The notes under the pieces were generated by a model. That model did not search any database and was not told where the DNA came from. It saw only the letters and a list, made by a program, of their open reading frames with translations. Source: Bombardia bombarda (lineage: Eukaryota; Ascomycota; Sordariomycetes; Sordariales; Lasiosphaeriaceae). Taken from it: DNA of 64,000 nucleotides. Positions 33,978 to 47,863 of the stretch are shown here, piece by piece. The stretch spans positions 2,108,001 through 2,172,000 of the forward strand of contig JAULSR010000001.1 in assembly GCA_030512295.1 (NCBI GenBank), written 5' to 3'. The position numbers and the translations under genes are program-made. Each line of letters starts with the position of its first letter. The first letter of the stretch is position 1.

Positions 33978-36900
33978 CTGGTAGCAGAGAAATCCATATA
34001 TTAGCAATCGAACTTTTTTGTTTTTCCTTCCTTGGGTTGCCAAAGCTTTTTATATACAAACGACCAAGGGATGAAGAGGACTTTAAGAAAAAAGAAACTG
34101 GAAGCTTCGAAAGGCAAGGCATCCCACCCAAGGACCCAAGGCTTCGCAGATAATTCGACAGGGGAAGGGGAGAATAGATGTAGAGTGTAAATGTAAGCAG
34201 GCAGTGTCCTGCCGGAGAGGTGACTCACAAATTGGCCGTCGGAATTGTGACGATGAAACGGAAGAGCGGTAGGTTCGAATGCAACCTGAAAGCTAGGTAG
34301 GACTTTTTTTTGAGGCGACGATGCAAGGGAGCGAGCGTTCAACTCTGCCGAATCGTATGCGATGGCGGTTGAGCACGTCCCTGTCAGCTTTTCGGCCCGT
34401 GTGGGCGAACTCGTGGTTATAGCAGAGCTGTAGGCGACACCGAGCGCGTGGAGAATGGTATTATTATGATGGGGGCGCAGTGGGCGCGAGTCCAAAGTAT
34501 TCTCGTCGCTAGGTGCGTAAGCGTCGGAGCTGGCTGTGTGTTTCCCGTTTAGGAAACTTTGAGATGTACCCCGTGTGTGGGTGTGTGGGTGTGTTGGGAC
34601 TGTATAGTACGAATACAGTATATGCAGATGCAGGTGGTGGTCGTATGTCTGCCTGCCTGGGTAGTAGGTGGTGGTCGATGAGATGATGGCCTTGGTCGGG
34701 GCCGTCAGGTACAGAAACAGCAGGGTGCGTGGACTGGTCAAAAAATATGGCCGCCGTGCAGTAGTTTGAAGTAGGCGGCGGGAATGTTGGATGCGACGCA
34801 AGCGCAAATCTTTAAGTTGGAGAACGGAGGGAGAGGATAGTAAACGACGACTGGAAATAAGCAAATTCCAATGTAGAAACAATGTGATCCTGGGCCTGAA
34901 GAGGGTTGGAAAACTGTGATGGGATCTAAGAAATTTTCTAGGACGGGGAAGGGGATCCGTCCAGTCTTATAACGAAAGGATGGATGGGCAGGGTCAAAAT
35001 GCCAAATGATGGAAATGGAAGGGGTGTCTCTTTTTTTTTTTCCTGTCCTGACTCCTGTTGGCGTTGGCATGGAAAAGGTCAAGCATCGCACCCCTAGCAC
35101 AGCGCCCATCCATGTCCCCGTGTACTGTACCTACTTACGGCCCCCTGGCCTTGTCTCGCTGCACCTCTCCGTTACGAGTCCAAGTATGGGGTACCAGGTA
35201 CCTCTGTACTTTGGTAAGGTACCGGCCAGACGAGACAAACAGCCAGACAAGGTGATTGACAAGGTTGAGCTTTTGTCGGGAGCCTTCCTTTCAAGACCCG
35301 GACGGCGCTCGGTGGATTTCGAGGTCAGGGGTTCCTTGCTCACAGTCTCTCTGGTTATCCCATACGACGGAGCCCAAGGTACCAAAAGTATTGGCTGCCA
35401 CAACCTTAGGTAGCTTGCACAGAGACCTCTTGAGCTTCCAAAACGGATGATGTGAGCGTGCACGCACACACACTGTGCGTGCTGCTGTATGGCAAGACGG
35501 TGCCCTGGTCTAGTCGTTTGTGCCTTCCATAATTAAGGTACCCACCCACCACTATACGTACTTTAGTACTTGCCTCACTTCAGCCTGACCATCCATCATC
35601 GTACTTTCCTGGCCTACGAGGCTGCTACCAGACGTGCCTTCCGCCTACAGTCAGGTACCTTCGTAACTCTGGCACGGATGCGAAGCCACGTTGTCGGCTA
35701 CTATTCTCTCTTTGTGGGCTTTCACCGTAGCTTCTCTCCACTTAACACCAAGATACTGCCCTCTCCGCACGCGTCGCCTGTCAGATGTCGAGTTTCTGTA
35801 ACCGGATTGGATTGCCTCACCGCAAATAGGCAGGTTGAGCAACGTGCTTCCGCGTTAGAGACTCGTTCGCGACGGGCCCGCAAATGCGAACGAAGCGGTC
35901 TGTCTGACTGCTCTCTCCTCTTGCACAGCAACCGTTAACGGGCGGCCCGTACTGCTCCTGTTCCCCAGTCCCCACAGACGGACAAACGGCCTCGCCTAGC
36001 TGCTGCCTCAGCCTACACGGTAAGGGAGGGGGCTGATGCTGATGCCGTCTCCGTGGTATCGGGATCTCTGTACAATCCCTCCCCCTCCGTGAATGGAGAG
36101 CAGTACGGGGATTAGGGGAGCTCGTCGCAGTATGGGGCCCTGAGAAGCTCGCTAAGAGGCAAGTGAAGCAAGCGGCTGGACAGCTCCTGGCATGTCTAGA
36201 GTGTTCAAGGGGTTCGAGCATTTTGCACGACAGTGAGCGCGCGCGCCATGCTGGTTTCCCATCGCGACCGCGACCAGCAGGCAAGCTACGAACAAAATTT
36301 TCTTTGGCTCAGTACCGTCAGGCGGGTCGACGGGACACGGCCGGTAGCTAGCCACACCTATCCCCCGTCTTACCACGGAAGTGATCCAGGAACAAGAGAC
36401 ATTGCTGGGATGCTGGTGATCAAATACCACCATACCATATTTGCTTGCATATGTTTCCGAATTAAAAAGGGAAAGATTGAAAAAGTTCAGGTCCTGAGTA
36501 AGATTGGGGCTACACGGGCCACAAGTCTGCTTTCAGCGTCTCTGACCCGCTGCCTGCGTCCGTCCCATTCTTATCCCTATCCCGCCTCTCTGCGTATCAT
36601 CCATGAGCCACAGACCAGCCGAAGAGTGGGTGGCTTGGTGGGCATGTCTGCGGTTGGAGCTGCGACCAAAACTCCATTTGAAATTTATTACGAAAAGTAA
36701 CATATGAGCATACAAACAAACAGGTACCTTACTAACTACGGTACAAAGGTGCCTTCCTATAGCGGGTTGCACTTGCCTCTTCCCAGCGGGCTTTTCGTAA
36801 CAACAGCTAGCAATGACATCCTTCCAAAACCTTGATCTTGAGGACTTTGGTCGCTCCTTCCAGCTGAAGCCCTCCATTACACTTGCGTTGCGGGACCTTG

Positions 36901-39900
36901 CCTTATCTTTCCGGGTGCTGTGCGCTCCTGCTGTACGTGACAAGCGTGACTGCGTGACTGCGTGGGCGGTGCGGGTTGTGGCTGCAGCTTCCTTCGCAAA
37001 CACTGCAAGCATTGGAAACATATCGGCCCTGCAATCTTGAATTTTCGTTTCTTTTCCTTGCTGTGGTGGCGGCCCTCGCAGCGGTGACCGCTTGGGGTCA
37101 GCTCGTCCGTCCTCGGTTCGACGCTTGTTTGCCAAATTTCAAACCACCCCGTCTGCTTTTCCCACCGAGAAAAAAACCATAATCGCCCATCCAACCACGA
37201 TCGATCACAGGCGCACCAAGTTCTCGAGTATAGTACAAAAGTCCAGGCCGAGGGCCAGCGGCAGCAGCAGCAGCAGCACACCATTTCACACGCGATGGAT
37301 CTACGCAGCCGAAGCCAAGTCGGAAAGCTGCCAGGTCGGAACCAGTCAGGCACTCGCGACGCCCGGAAGGTGCATGCGCCTGTGCGCTGAGGTGCAGCCG
37401 CCCTAGGTTTCTTTGATGCCAGTCTTCGTGGCACTGCATCAGATATGGTTCCTATTATTAGGCCTTGTTGCGGTAGTGAAGCTGCCCACCAGCCTTGGTC
37501 TTGGCTAACGGGAGGTCCACGTCACGTTTCCAGGCGTCGTCGGTCAACAGCATCTGACGATTTGTCTTCCTAAGTATCTTACATAAGTCAGTCGAGGCTT
37601 GGCTCCCCAGACAGATCGGTGGGCCCGGCCAGTGATGCCGCCGCTCAGGCTGCGGCATACGGCATCCAGCACCCCTTGAGAAGCCCGGCCGACCAATGCC
37701 ATCCGGCCGGTTGCGTGCCACAGGTCACGAAAACCAACGGGCCTTTTTCTTTTTGTCATTCCCTTTGAAATTCAATCAACCCCGGCTCAAGATGGACAGC
37801 ATCACCAACACATCGGCATGCCACACCCCGTAAAGGTACATTATATTACGATTTCTGCCAACTCTCCCCAGAAAGCCCGATTTGCTCGAGGTACAGTACA
37901 CTACTTCGGTGACCCAGAGGCCGCGGCTGCGTCCCCTGCATCCTGGTACTCTGCCCGATGATGATATCGGGCTCCCATGACGCAGGCCATAAGCTATTAG
38001 ATCTGGGCACCAGCAACATGGCTCCGGGGTTGCGATGTGCCTGCGTTGTGCAACAGTCCCATTATGTGACGGCAACTTTGATAGGCGGGCTGGAGAACTG
38101 GACCAGCGCCCGCGCTCGTTGTTTGCCATCCAGTCGATTCACCTTAGACCGCCCTGGAAAATCCGCTAGACTCCACGTTGTCTTCCTGATGCCTTCCAAC
38201 ACCCACTCACATCGGATGCGCACCTTCAGAGCTAAAAGAGACCCGCAGAGGATGGCCAGACGAGGAGAAGCCGACTGTTCTTGATGACAGATGACTCAAC
38301 AGTGGGCTGTGAACCATGGCTGCGGATTGGTATTCACAACGGCTCAGAATGACATCTGCAACCATGACCATAAAGAATTCCCCCGCTGGATGGACGTTGT
38401 CAGCCATAGAACTGGTTGATGCTGATGCATGTTCAAGAAGCAATTGGCGTCGGTGCGGTCCGAAGGGAAGGATGACACATCTACCTGCCAGCCGGGGGGT
38501 GATGTGTCGTTACATGGCTGCCCCACAAAAGGTCCGGATCTCGCACTGTATGCATTGAAGGTCCCGATAGTTACAACGTACCAGCACTGCAATGTCCGCC
38601 CAGCTAGATCACCATACTGAGGACGGGCTACCTCTCCGTTTTCAATACCTCGGATGCTCCACTAACTTACCCGCCAGCATCATCAGAACCACAAGTCGAT
38701 ATGTAGCCAGAGTCTGACCCGGTGCCGACAAGAAAAGGGTTGTTGCTGCTGAGTCCCCACGCAAGATCGTCAATAATCGCACTCTCGTCGACGGTCACTC
38801 TGGTCTAGACTAGTGTATGGATGTGTACGGCGACCATTGCAGGGTCCATTTTTTGAGAGTCGATCCAGATTGCTAAGACTGTTTCAGCCTGGTAGCGATG
38901 CAGCCGATTTGTGGAACAAGGTGCCTAAGAAACGGGTGGGTGTCGAAAGCAAACACTTTGCCGTGCCCCACTAATTGCCCGGTCAAGAGGCCAAAGGAAA
39001 CCTGAACAAGCAAGTTGAACGCGATGCTGCCCAACAGACTCACCGTCGGATGCTCCTCAGGCGATAATGAGAAGAGTGCCATGGAAACCCAGCCAACGCA
39101 AACTTGACAACTCAGGGCAGTCTAGCTGCAACAACAACTTTGCGCAGAACCTAAGTACACGACTCATCAGCGGTGCTGTCTCGGGCGACGACGCAGTACC
39201 GTTGATTCTCCCCGCGGGTTTGATTCCCCAGTTCAGCCTCGTCGGGTTAACTTTGCGCACGCATGTACAACAGGTTCTTTCGGGTGCTTAATCTTCCTGT
39301 CGCTGGACCTCGAAAACTCGGGACTCAATTTCACAAAAGCGTGGTTACTAGTCGTAGCTCGTGCGCCGTCCCAGCGTCGGACGGATTCCCACTGGGTCCC
39401 GCAACCAACCTTCGGATGTGGTGCAACTACGGAACATAAAGATGGACACACAGCCGGGTTACTCACAAGACCATGCCCTCGATGCCCTACTCGGTATCCG
39501 TACTGTGACTTCTCAGCCGGCATGCACATAGCTTTGCTCCGAGAACACAGGACTGGCTCCCGAAACATAAATCTGTTATTAGCGCAAAAATGAGTTATTG
39601 CAACAAACGGTTCGCTTGCACTAATCTCGCCAACTTGGGCTTGCGGGAAGCAGCAGCCGCAACACAACAAAAGGAGATGAAAACAAAACAAAACAGTTGC
39701 CTGGACATCTCAAAAGAACGGGATTCCTGGCTAGGGTAAAGTGGCTGAACACCTTGCATTCAATTTCAATGGGTATGATGAACTCATGAAGGACTGTTTA
39801 CCCGTGGATCAGCCAAGGTGTGGCCTTGATGACAGGCGCTGCACACAAGAGAATCCTTCAAACTGGTGGATTGACAGTGCAGCCAGTCAGCTCTGTCAGC

Positions 39901-41000
39901 GTTGCCGCTATGAGGGCTCGCGGGAGCCAATTGCTTCGATTACGGTTCTTCTGCAGAAAGAATCCTTCTAGAAAGCTTCCACGCTTCTAGCTTGGAGCCG
40001 ATTATTCGCTATAGCCCTGGTTTCTCACCTTATCTTACGCTACGTACTGTGGCGGGCGGGTAAGCAGGCGATAGCTTGGAGATCAAAGCGCGTCTCCCGT
40101 CTCCCCACAACCCGCAAGTTGCCCGCCTTATTAACAGGAAGCTGAACACGACAGCTGCAGAACATACGGGGTACTTCGTACCTAGCGGGATGTATTCGCT
40201 GCATGCGCTGCATCCGTACCGAATCAATAGGCCCTAATAAAACACCGAACGGACACAAGCAAGGCTAGTGCTACTTGTCAGTCAGTCTGTCAGGGCGAGG
40301 GAGCACATGTGTTGCTGGCCATCGTATTCTGGTCAATCCGACGAGATCGACGCCAAAGTAGCGACGTGGTGCGCCCGACTCGAAATAGTTGCTGTCGTGT
40401 GATGGGAATTCTCATTGCCGCAGGGCTTGTGGTGCGGGGCTCTTCTTCCAATCCCAAGGTTCCCAGAGTTGCAAAACTGACATCATACAGCCGGCGTCTG
40501 CACCCTATCTAGGCTACAAAGTACTGGGGATTCACATCACCTGGACGGCAGCCAGCCCAGAATTGCCATGCGGCACGAATGCAGGTACAGTACATTACAT
40601 GCATAGGTACCTTGGTGAGCACAAAAAACGTGGAAGTAGAAGGATATGCACCTCAGCTTCGGACCCCATCCTCCATTGCCGTGCCCTGCTGCCATGCACG
40701 GTCCCAAGTCCCCAAACAACCGCAGGAGCAGCACAGGCCGGATGGGTGGGTGGATGATGTGATTGGGGGTTTTTGGTTGATTGTGTTCAGAGTGTGCGGG
40801 TGCACACTACACATTGCACATTTGCACAGCCCAGAGAGTCTGACCAGACCGACGATGATGACTGGGAATTCAAAGGCTCAGTGATGATTCATTCTCAGCG
40901 TCATCCGTGAGCTTATTCTCATTGGTAGCAAGGCGGCCACTCAGGGTCCTTCTTGGGTAGGGAATAGGGAGGCTCGGAGAGGGGTTGGACTAATGGTATC
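33978..41000. other. Gene-poor block, part 3
   Basis: Minus-strand frames stay open between 34001 and 34882 without recognisable content. Seven GGTACC palindromes fall within 35186-36726, and there is a (CAG)-type run at 37258-37279. From 37.8 to 40.9 kb the sequence is balanced in composition, lacks repeats, and has only short unrecognised frames. No conserved gene is visible. Confidence 0.4.
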
Positions 41001-41752
41001 CCGTTGAATTGAAGGGGATGGATGAACCCTAGCCCCCGCATACCCGCCGTCGTCTCATACCGTGGTAAGAGCGGGCCAGATTCCAGACAGAGGGAAGCGT
41101 GTGTTTTTTTCTTACGGCTCTCCTCCCCGGGAGAAATAGGAGCTACGCTTGCGCACGTGTCGTGGTCTGGCCCCCTCCCAGGGGCCGTAGGTTGGCTCGT
41201 GGGATGATGGTATGGGATAGTCTGGATACTGGATGGGGATTGGATGGGATTAATTGGGATGAAGGAGAGGGAGGAGCTGAGGTGAGGCGTTGGCCGTGTG
41301 TGCGTGTGCGCTGCGCGTGCGTATGCGTGGGAGCAAGGTATGGGATGGATGGCACCGTCCGTCCGTCCGTCCGTCCCGAGCCACCCCAAAAGCCCCGTAC
41401 ATGCCTAGACACCTTACATGAGGCAGGCAGCGAGGCATCATGTGGACTACCGACCTGCTGTAACCAGCAAGTTGTCCTGCTGTCGCGTCTTACAAAGACT
41501 CGGCAACGCGTATGTGTGTGTGCTATACGCATGGGTTGCAGCTGACTATCTCGCATGGCAAACTTGCAAAGCGTCAAGCCTTATTGATTTGGCCCCCAGC
41601 GCCCCCTTTTTGGTGAGATGGCTGAAACGGGGGGTTGATGGGTGGTGGACGGGTGGACGGGTGGACGGTGGATGGGGTAGGAAGTGGGAAGGTGGCAGGT
41701 GGCCGGTGGCCGCCCCCAGCACACACGACAACCCACGAGCCATGGTGGTGGT

Positions 41753-41771
41753 CAAAGTACTAGGTACTTTG
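41753..41771. repeat. Inverted repeat CAAAGTAC-TAG-GTACTTTG
   Basis: Perfect 8-bp arms around a 3-base centre, again built on a GTAC core. Confidence 0.7.
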
Positions 41772-42037
41772 TACTTGTCTGCGACCTACAATGGCAAAGT
41801 CTCGGATACCTCCGCCGCTCGCCTGAGTTAGGTACCAATCTGGCGTTCTCATAGGGCAGTCACTGTGAATGGTTCCTGCATTAGCCTCACAAAACGCTCC
41901 GAGGGGCATATCAAAATATGGAGCATGGCAGGCAGAGAGGCAAAGAAACCTCGTGGCAGCCTCGCAGCTTCCCACACACTCCATCTTCATCCCGCCGCGC
42001 TTGCTCTCATTGTGCAGATCGTTCAAAATAAATGTGT

Positions 42038-42057
42038 TGTGTGTGTGTGTGTGTGTG
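42038..42057. repeat. (TG)10 dinucleotide repeat
   Basis: Ten TG units in non-coding DNA. Confidence 0.85.
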
Positions 42058-45000
42058 GACTGCAGATGGTGTGAGGTTGCCTGGGCTGAGTCTAGTACTG
42101 GTTTGGTGCTGAAGCTGAGGCCTCAAGCTCTCTTCTCTTTTGAAACGACAACGGGCTCAGCCGGCTTCGCAGCTTCGGTTCGGTCCACAAACCTGCTTTA
42201 ATGTACTTTGCTCGCTTTCATGATTGCACCTACGCACGTTTGCTTGTTTGCATCGTTTGCCAGCTGCCCCCCTTCGCAGGCACACGGTGTAAAGTTAAGT
42301 TATACAGTGAGTACTGCCCAACTTGGGGTACTTCTGTCAGGCTAACTCTGTGTCTTTGTAATTAATTTCCACTACGCGGCGGCTAACATTAGTCCCCGGG
42401 CTTGATTGATTGCCACAGTGGACGGCTCACGACAAACACGATGCGATATGATGGGGCTGTCTCATGATCGACGGGCCGGCGGCGCTTCACTAAAGACTTT
42501 TGTAAATCAAATCACACACCACACCACCCGCTATCAACCCTGGCAAGGCAATGCATTCATGCTTCATCATGTGACCTAAAAGAGCAACCATATCCCTACT
42601 GCTATTATTGCCTGTGTGGTCCCGGTCTTGGGCTGTCACTATCGCCAAGACAGGGAAAGCCCTCGAACGGGCTGCTGTCTATTTCGCAGCTCACAATCCA
42701 CAGACTGTCTTCTTCGTCAAGGTTCTTGCCTGCTGCAGCTTGTGGGTGGAGGGACGCTCGGCTATGCGGTTTCACTCTTGACGAGCAACATGTCTATTAT
42801 ATATACGATTATATAGTAGACAGGTTCGATAATAGGACGGCAATACCATATCGGCCGGCACAACAACTTACCGACTCTGATGGTAGACAAACAAAGTGGG
42901 GGATGAACTACTAAAAGGCAGTGAATAAACAATAAAATGTGAAAGGTCGCAAGTCAGTCACAAAAGTCTCTCCCAAAATCTCAGTTCTCAGCTCAACGTA
43001 CGGGATAGTTTCAAGACAACCGAATCTAAGCAGTCTAATAAGTTAATCTGCCTTTTTCTCGATTTACGATAGGCGAGAGCCAGAGCCAGAGCCAGAGCCA
43101 CAGCCACAGCCCGGCGCCAGCGCGTCGTCGGTTGTTTGGTTCACTTTCGATAATAAGGTGTCAGTGCCTCTGTCCGTACCGTATCTCCGTGCTCACCACC
43201 CCTGCTGCTCTTTCCGTCAGAACATGGAAACAGATTGATCCCTGTAGGGTTCTAATGGCTCTTCACAAAGAAACTGCCTGCAGTCAGTTACTGTCTGTTC
43301 TGTCTCGTCTGCTGCACCACCGTTGAGTCCACTCACCCACCACCCAATTTGGACAAAACGGCCGTAACGGTTGTTTTGCAAACCGAGACGAGACCCGATG
43401 ATTTGGATGCCAGTCGGGTGGTCCAACCTAATAAGCAAATACCCAAGGCTGGCAATGCCATGCCGCCGGTCGCAGCCTCTTGGGTCGTCGTTCATCAAAA
43501 GAAAAAAGCACGGTGATGCTCCGTCCACTATTCGTACCTACCAAGTGCAGTGTGGTTTGAGCAAATCTCTCCCCCAAAAAAGACTAGCTCACAAAGCAGA
43601 TGGATTGCGATGTGTCGTCGCGCAAAGAGTCGCAAACGGTTTTTTAAGATTGCTTGTATGTACCCAAGTACAATCTCTCTTTCCCTCAAAAGGGAATCTG
43701 AATGTCGTGGCGTGATTGATTTGGTTGATTGATTGCGGCGGATCCATCCATCAATTGCTATCCCCGAAGGAAGTTCAAGTTTGTCCCCGTCTGTCTCTCT
43801 GTCTGTTTGTCTGTGCCTTCCTATGTAGGCAGAGTCTTTTGCACATCTCATCATCCCATCATACTAAAGTGCCCTGCAGGCAGGCAGGCACAGTTCAAGG
43901 GCAGGCAGGCACAGACGGAGCAGGACCCGAAGCCACCCATCTGGATAAGATGGCTCTTCCGTCATCCAATCAACAGATAAGGACAGTATCCTTTAAAACT
44001 TGAGGAAGGGCACGGACAGGGCTAAAATTACTCGGTTCTTGCTCACTGCGCTAAATGTGTGGGTGTGTTTGTGGTGGTGCCCACTTTGGTACGAACGGAA
44101 CGAAATGGAGTGGAGCGAGTGGTCGTCCCCCCTCAGAGTGGGAGTCTTCTGGAAGCCTTCTTTTGCTTAATTTTCCCTTTTCTAGGTAGCTTCGTTTCCC
44201 TCACAGGGCGCAAGAAGTCCACGCATCGCCTGCATGCATGCATGCATGCATGCACGTCCGCTTGCTGCTTGCTTGCTTGCTTGCTGCATGCCATGGATCC
44301 TTGCTGACACGCGCGCCTGTCTGCCTGGGCGAAGAAGAGAAAAAAAAGTCCAAACTCACTCATTCACTCTCCCAAGGAATGAATGTGAACGGTTCATTTT
44401 CGCTGACACCAAAAAATCTTAGGTTGTCGACTAATAAACCCGGGCCTCGTCATCTTCTTCACTCCATCCTAGAACTGGTAATTCAGAAGCAATTCGCAAT
44501 CCTACTCGCAATTCTCGAAATCAACCACCAGCAATCAACAATGCTGGCTCCTGCCCTTCAACCAAACAAACGGGCCCACTTGGCCATCACCAACCCCCCT
44601 TGGCCTGGCTGGCCCTGGAAAGGGACCCTCCTGTTTGTTTGTCTGTCAAACCTGCGGTAGCTTCCAAGTCCAACGCAGCAAACAGTCAAGCCCCCTTTCC
44701 TCGTAGGGACCATCAGACCGGGGAAGCTTTCCGCTTAGCAGCAGCAGCAGCAGCTCCAAAACCAAACCAAACCAAACCCACCACCACCCCACATCATTTT
44801 GTTACCCTTGAGCTTGACTAGTTACGGTTATCTAGAGACCCTTTTTATTCTATTGGTGTTAATTTAACACAAAATTCTCATCGGCGATACCCTAGATACC
44901 CGACCCGTTTTGTTCTTTATTTTTTCTGTGGGGAATCGCGGACCGTGGATGGCTGAACCGAACCGAAAGACGGATGGAGGAAGGAGACGGACGTTTGGAC

Positions 45001-46170
45001 AATTTGGTGATCTACAACCAGACAAAAGTACCAGTATTCGTTCTATCCTTCTTCGATCTTCGTGATCGGAAACAGGCAAGCAGGCTTGAAGGAAGTCTCG
45101 TCAGAGCCGCCTGCCTGTCGCCTCTTCGGCTATGATCCGAACTATGGCAAGGAAAACTAGCGGGCCTTGTTGTTGTTGGAACAGCATCTGACACAAAGGG
45201 ATGGTTTTCGTTCTCTCTCCTACTTGACACGTAGAGCGAGGCATGTTATCTATCCCAGATCGCTGCGGTCCTTTTGCGTCTTTCATACACGTTATATTCC
45301 TCCTCCCACAATATACTACTACTACCCACAAATAGAGGTCCAATACCAAACAACCTTTGGAACTGCAGAAGAGCAAATGTCACTTTGATGCAATGCAATG
45401 CAACCCTACAGGCAGGTCGGTAGGCAGGTTTCAGCAAGCATAGAGGCTCCTCCCTTTTCAGGGACCAGAAGCTAGGGGAAAGGTACCGTTACCATCATCA
45501 TATCTCTTTCTCTGTTCTTTTCTCTTGTGTATCTTTCGCAACAAAAAGACTTGAAACCTCCTCTACCCGTTTACCACAAGCAACTTTGCTGTTTCCGGCA
45601 ACGCTCGCCGGCACTTGTCAGGCTCACTAGCACTAGCTATTTCTACGTGGTATCTTTACTAGCATCACGCCGGCCCTAATCCTCGGCCCAGTCGCCGCCA
45701 GTCAGTCAGTCGCTCGTACCTGAGCTAGTCCAGAATCACAGCGTCTTTTCTTCTCCTTCCAGAAGGAAAGAAGGAAGTGGAATGGAATGGGGTCCTAATG
45801 TTGCTACGAGCTTCTTGCGTGAGTGTATGGGGGAGGGGGGTTGGAAACGCTGCTAGATGTCACGCCCGAGGATGAGAACGAACGAGAGCTTGAAACCGGA
45901 ACGAACTACCCAGCCCTTCCTTTTTCCCTCTTTTTTTAGGGAAAAAAAAAAACGAAAACTAATCTATTTTCATCGGAATCCCTTCCGCCAGCCGCCGCCG
46001 CCGCCAACGACGGTTGGCTTCCGATCCTAGGGTACTGAGAGCCATCACCCGGAAGCTAAGCTGTATTAACCGATGACGGGGAAGGGGGGGAAGGGACGCC
46101 AGCCAGCCTCCGTTTCGAGTCACCATCATCATCACCGTGCACCGTCACTTTGTGGGCTTGTTGGGATGGG

Positions 46171-46171
46171 C

Positions 46172-46202
<31 letters not shown>
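46171..46202. repeat. (CTGT)8 tetranucleotide microsatellite
   Basis: Eight perfect units of the same tetranucleotide family seen in YSH1 intron 2 (as GACA) and upstream of UDS1. Confidence 0.9.
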
Positions 46203-47863
46203 TGTCCGTCTCATCCTCTCACCGGTGAGGTGAGCAAGCCAGCAAGCGGTAGGTGCCTGCGCACTGTTCCCTTCGCTTCCCGCCTCGGTCAGATACCTTC
46301 TCCATGCAAGTTTTTTTTTCCCCTCACCTTTCTCGGTCTTGTTTTAGTCTGTTTGTTGCAAAGCCAACCAACCGTTTCTTTTTCCTCTAATTTTTTTTTC
46401 ACGCGCTAGTTTCACACGGACTCTGATTTACACTGTCTACTGTGCCTGGTGCAAAAGTTCTTGAATCAGGGATGAACGGCGATGACCAGGCATCCATTCA
46501 GGCAAAGCAGGGGGGGGCAATCGATCAATCACTTCCACTCACTGTGTGTATGTGGTTGTTCTTTCGTGTCCGGCTCATTTCTTCCTTGTGCTCGGACCTT
46601 TTAGGTACCAAGGTCGGAAAGGTCAAAAGAGATTGAGGGAAAACGAGTTTTTTTTTTCCCGTGGAGAGACACAAACATGGTCGATCCGGAGGATTCGCGC
46701 TGCCACACTTCTTTTGGCACAAGTATACTTCTCCTTTGGATTTGATGTTTCTTTTCCTGAGAGCCTGTTTTCTTACGTGTTGAGTTTTGGTAACTTTATT
46801 TCTTTTTGCTGTTAAAGCTTGCGAACAATTTTTTGGGGGATTTTTCATTCTCATTTCTTTTTCTTTGCGCCAAGTCGCCAAGTGGGCACAAGGCAAGACA
46901 GTCCTTTTTTATCACAGCACATGAGTGAGGCGACTTACACGGTTATACTGTGTCAAATGTGCGTGCGAGCGAGCCGTGTGTCTAGGTATGTTTCAGCTGG
47001 CGTTTGCCTCAAGTCACTCTTACTTGCCAATGTTCCGTTTTGTAGTCACTTTCCAGGACGCTCTTTGAAATGGCCGAGGAAGAAAACGAAAAAAAACGGA
47101 CGCAGAGTACAGGACGGACGCCCTGTTTAGGGGTGTCGCATGGTTTTGATGTCGTGGCATGAATAGATTGGAGCACCCCTGATGGGATAGGATAGGATAT
47201 GGTGCCCCTATCTCGGCCCCTCGGCCTCGTTTATACAAGGGGTAAATCAATACAACAAGACTCCTTGCGAGAAAACGATGATAGTTTTTCTCAGTCTAGT
47301 TAACATTCAAGTTGATTTTAGGTGTACTGCGGACAGTAATAGAGGTATAGCGGTCGGTAGAGAATCAACAGAGCAGGATACCAGGGAGGGTATACCAATC
47401 GAGAATAAAAAGTACTGACCGAAGCTGAAGCTCTCCTTTCACACAAGACGGAGTAAACAGACATATAAGAACTATGGTCAACTTAGATGTCATCCCGACT
47501 AGCCATTCATCCATACACCAAATAACTGTATCACCACGACCATAACCACTATCCCTCCAATCCTTTGCCATAATAATATCGCTGCAAAAGCGCCAATCTG
47601 ACCTGACCGCGACGCTGCCCAGCCATCCATCCATCTGTATCATGCCCTCCATCATATTACCCTGTAATGACAGTCCGTCCACTTCCAACTTATCTAGCAC
47701 GGTAATAACAATGCCAGAATAGAATACAGAGAAGAAAAAAAGAAGAAACAAGTCGAGAAGGCCCACCCCCGAGGAAAAAAAGAAAACCATGAAAATACGC
47801 CAACGCTATGCACACCACACCAGATATCAATGCTGTTCTTGTTCGTCCCTTGAACGTCCACCA

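Noticed and set aside
34261..34290. GGTTCGAATGC, reminiscent of a tRNA B box
   Set aside because: The invariant C after the TTCRANN loop is missing, and no A box or acceptor stem fits around it.
36533..37135. 200-codon minus-strand frame
   Set aside because: Overlaps other equally open frames on both strands, has no codon bias and no family resemblance.
39741..39971. Cys-rich 76-codon plus-strand frame
   Set aside because: No ATG at its start, unbiased codons, no splice sites in support.
46021..46070. Segment with GTACT..AAGCTAAGC reminiscent of 5S rRNA internal promoter words
   Set aside because: Does not align with fungal 5S rRNA beyond a few bases and lacks the pairing ends.
47365..47790. 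141-codon minus-strand frame with a hydrophobic N-terminus
   Set aside because: Codon use is unbiased, it lies in the probable ATG18 3' UTR, and nothing conserved is recognisable; a chance frame is more likely.
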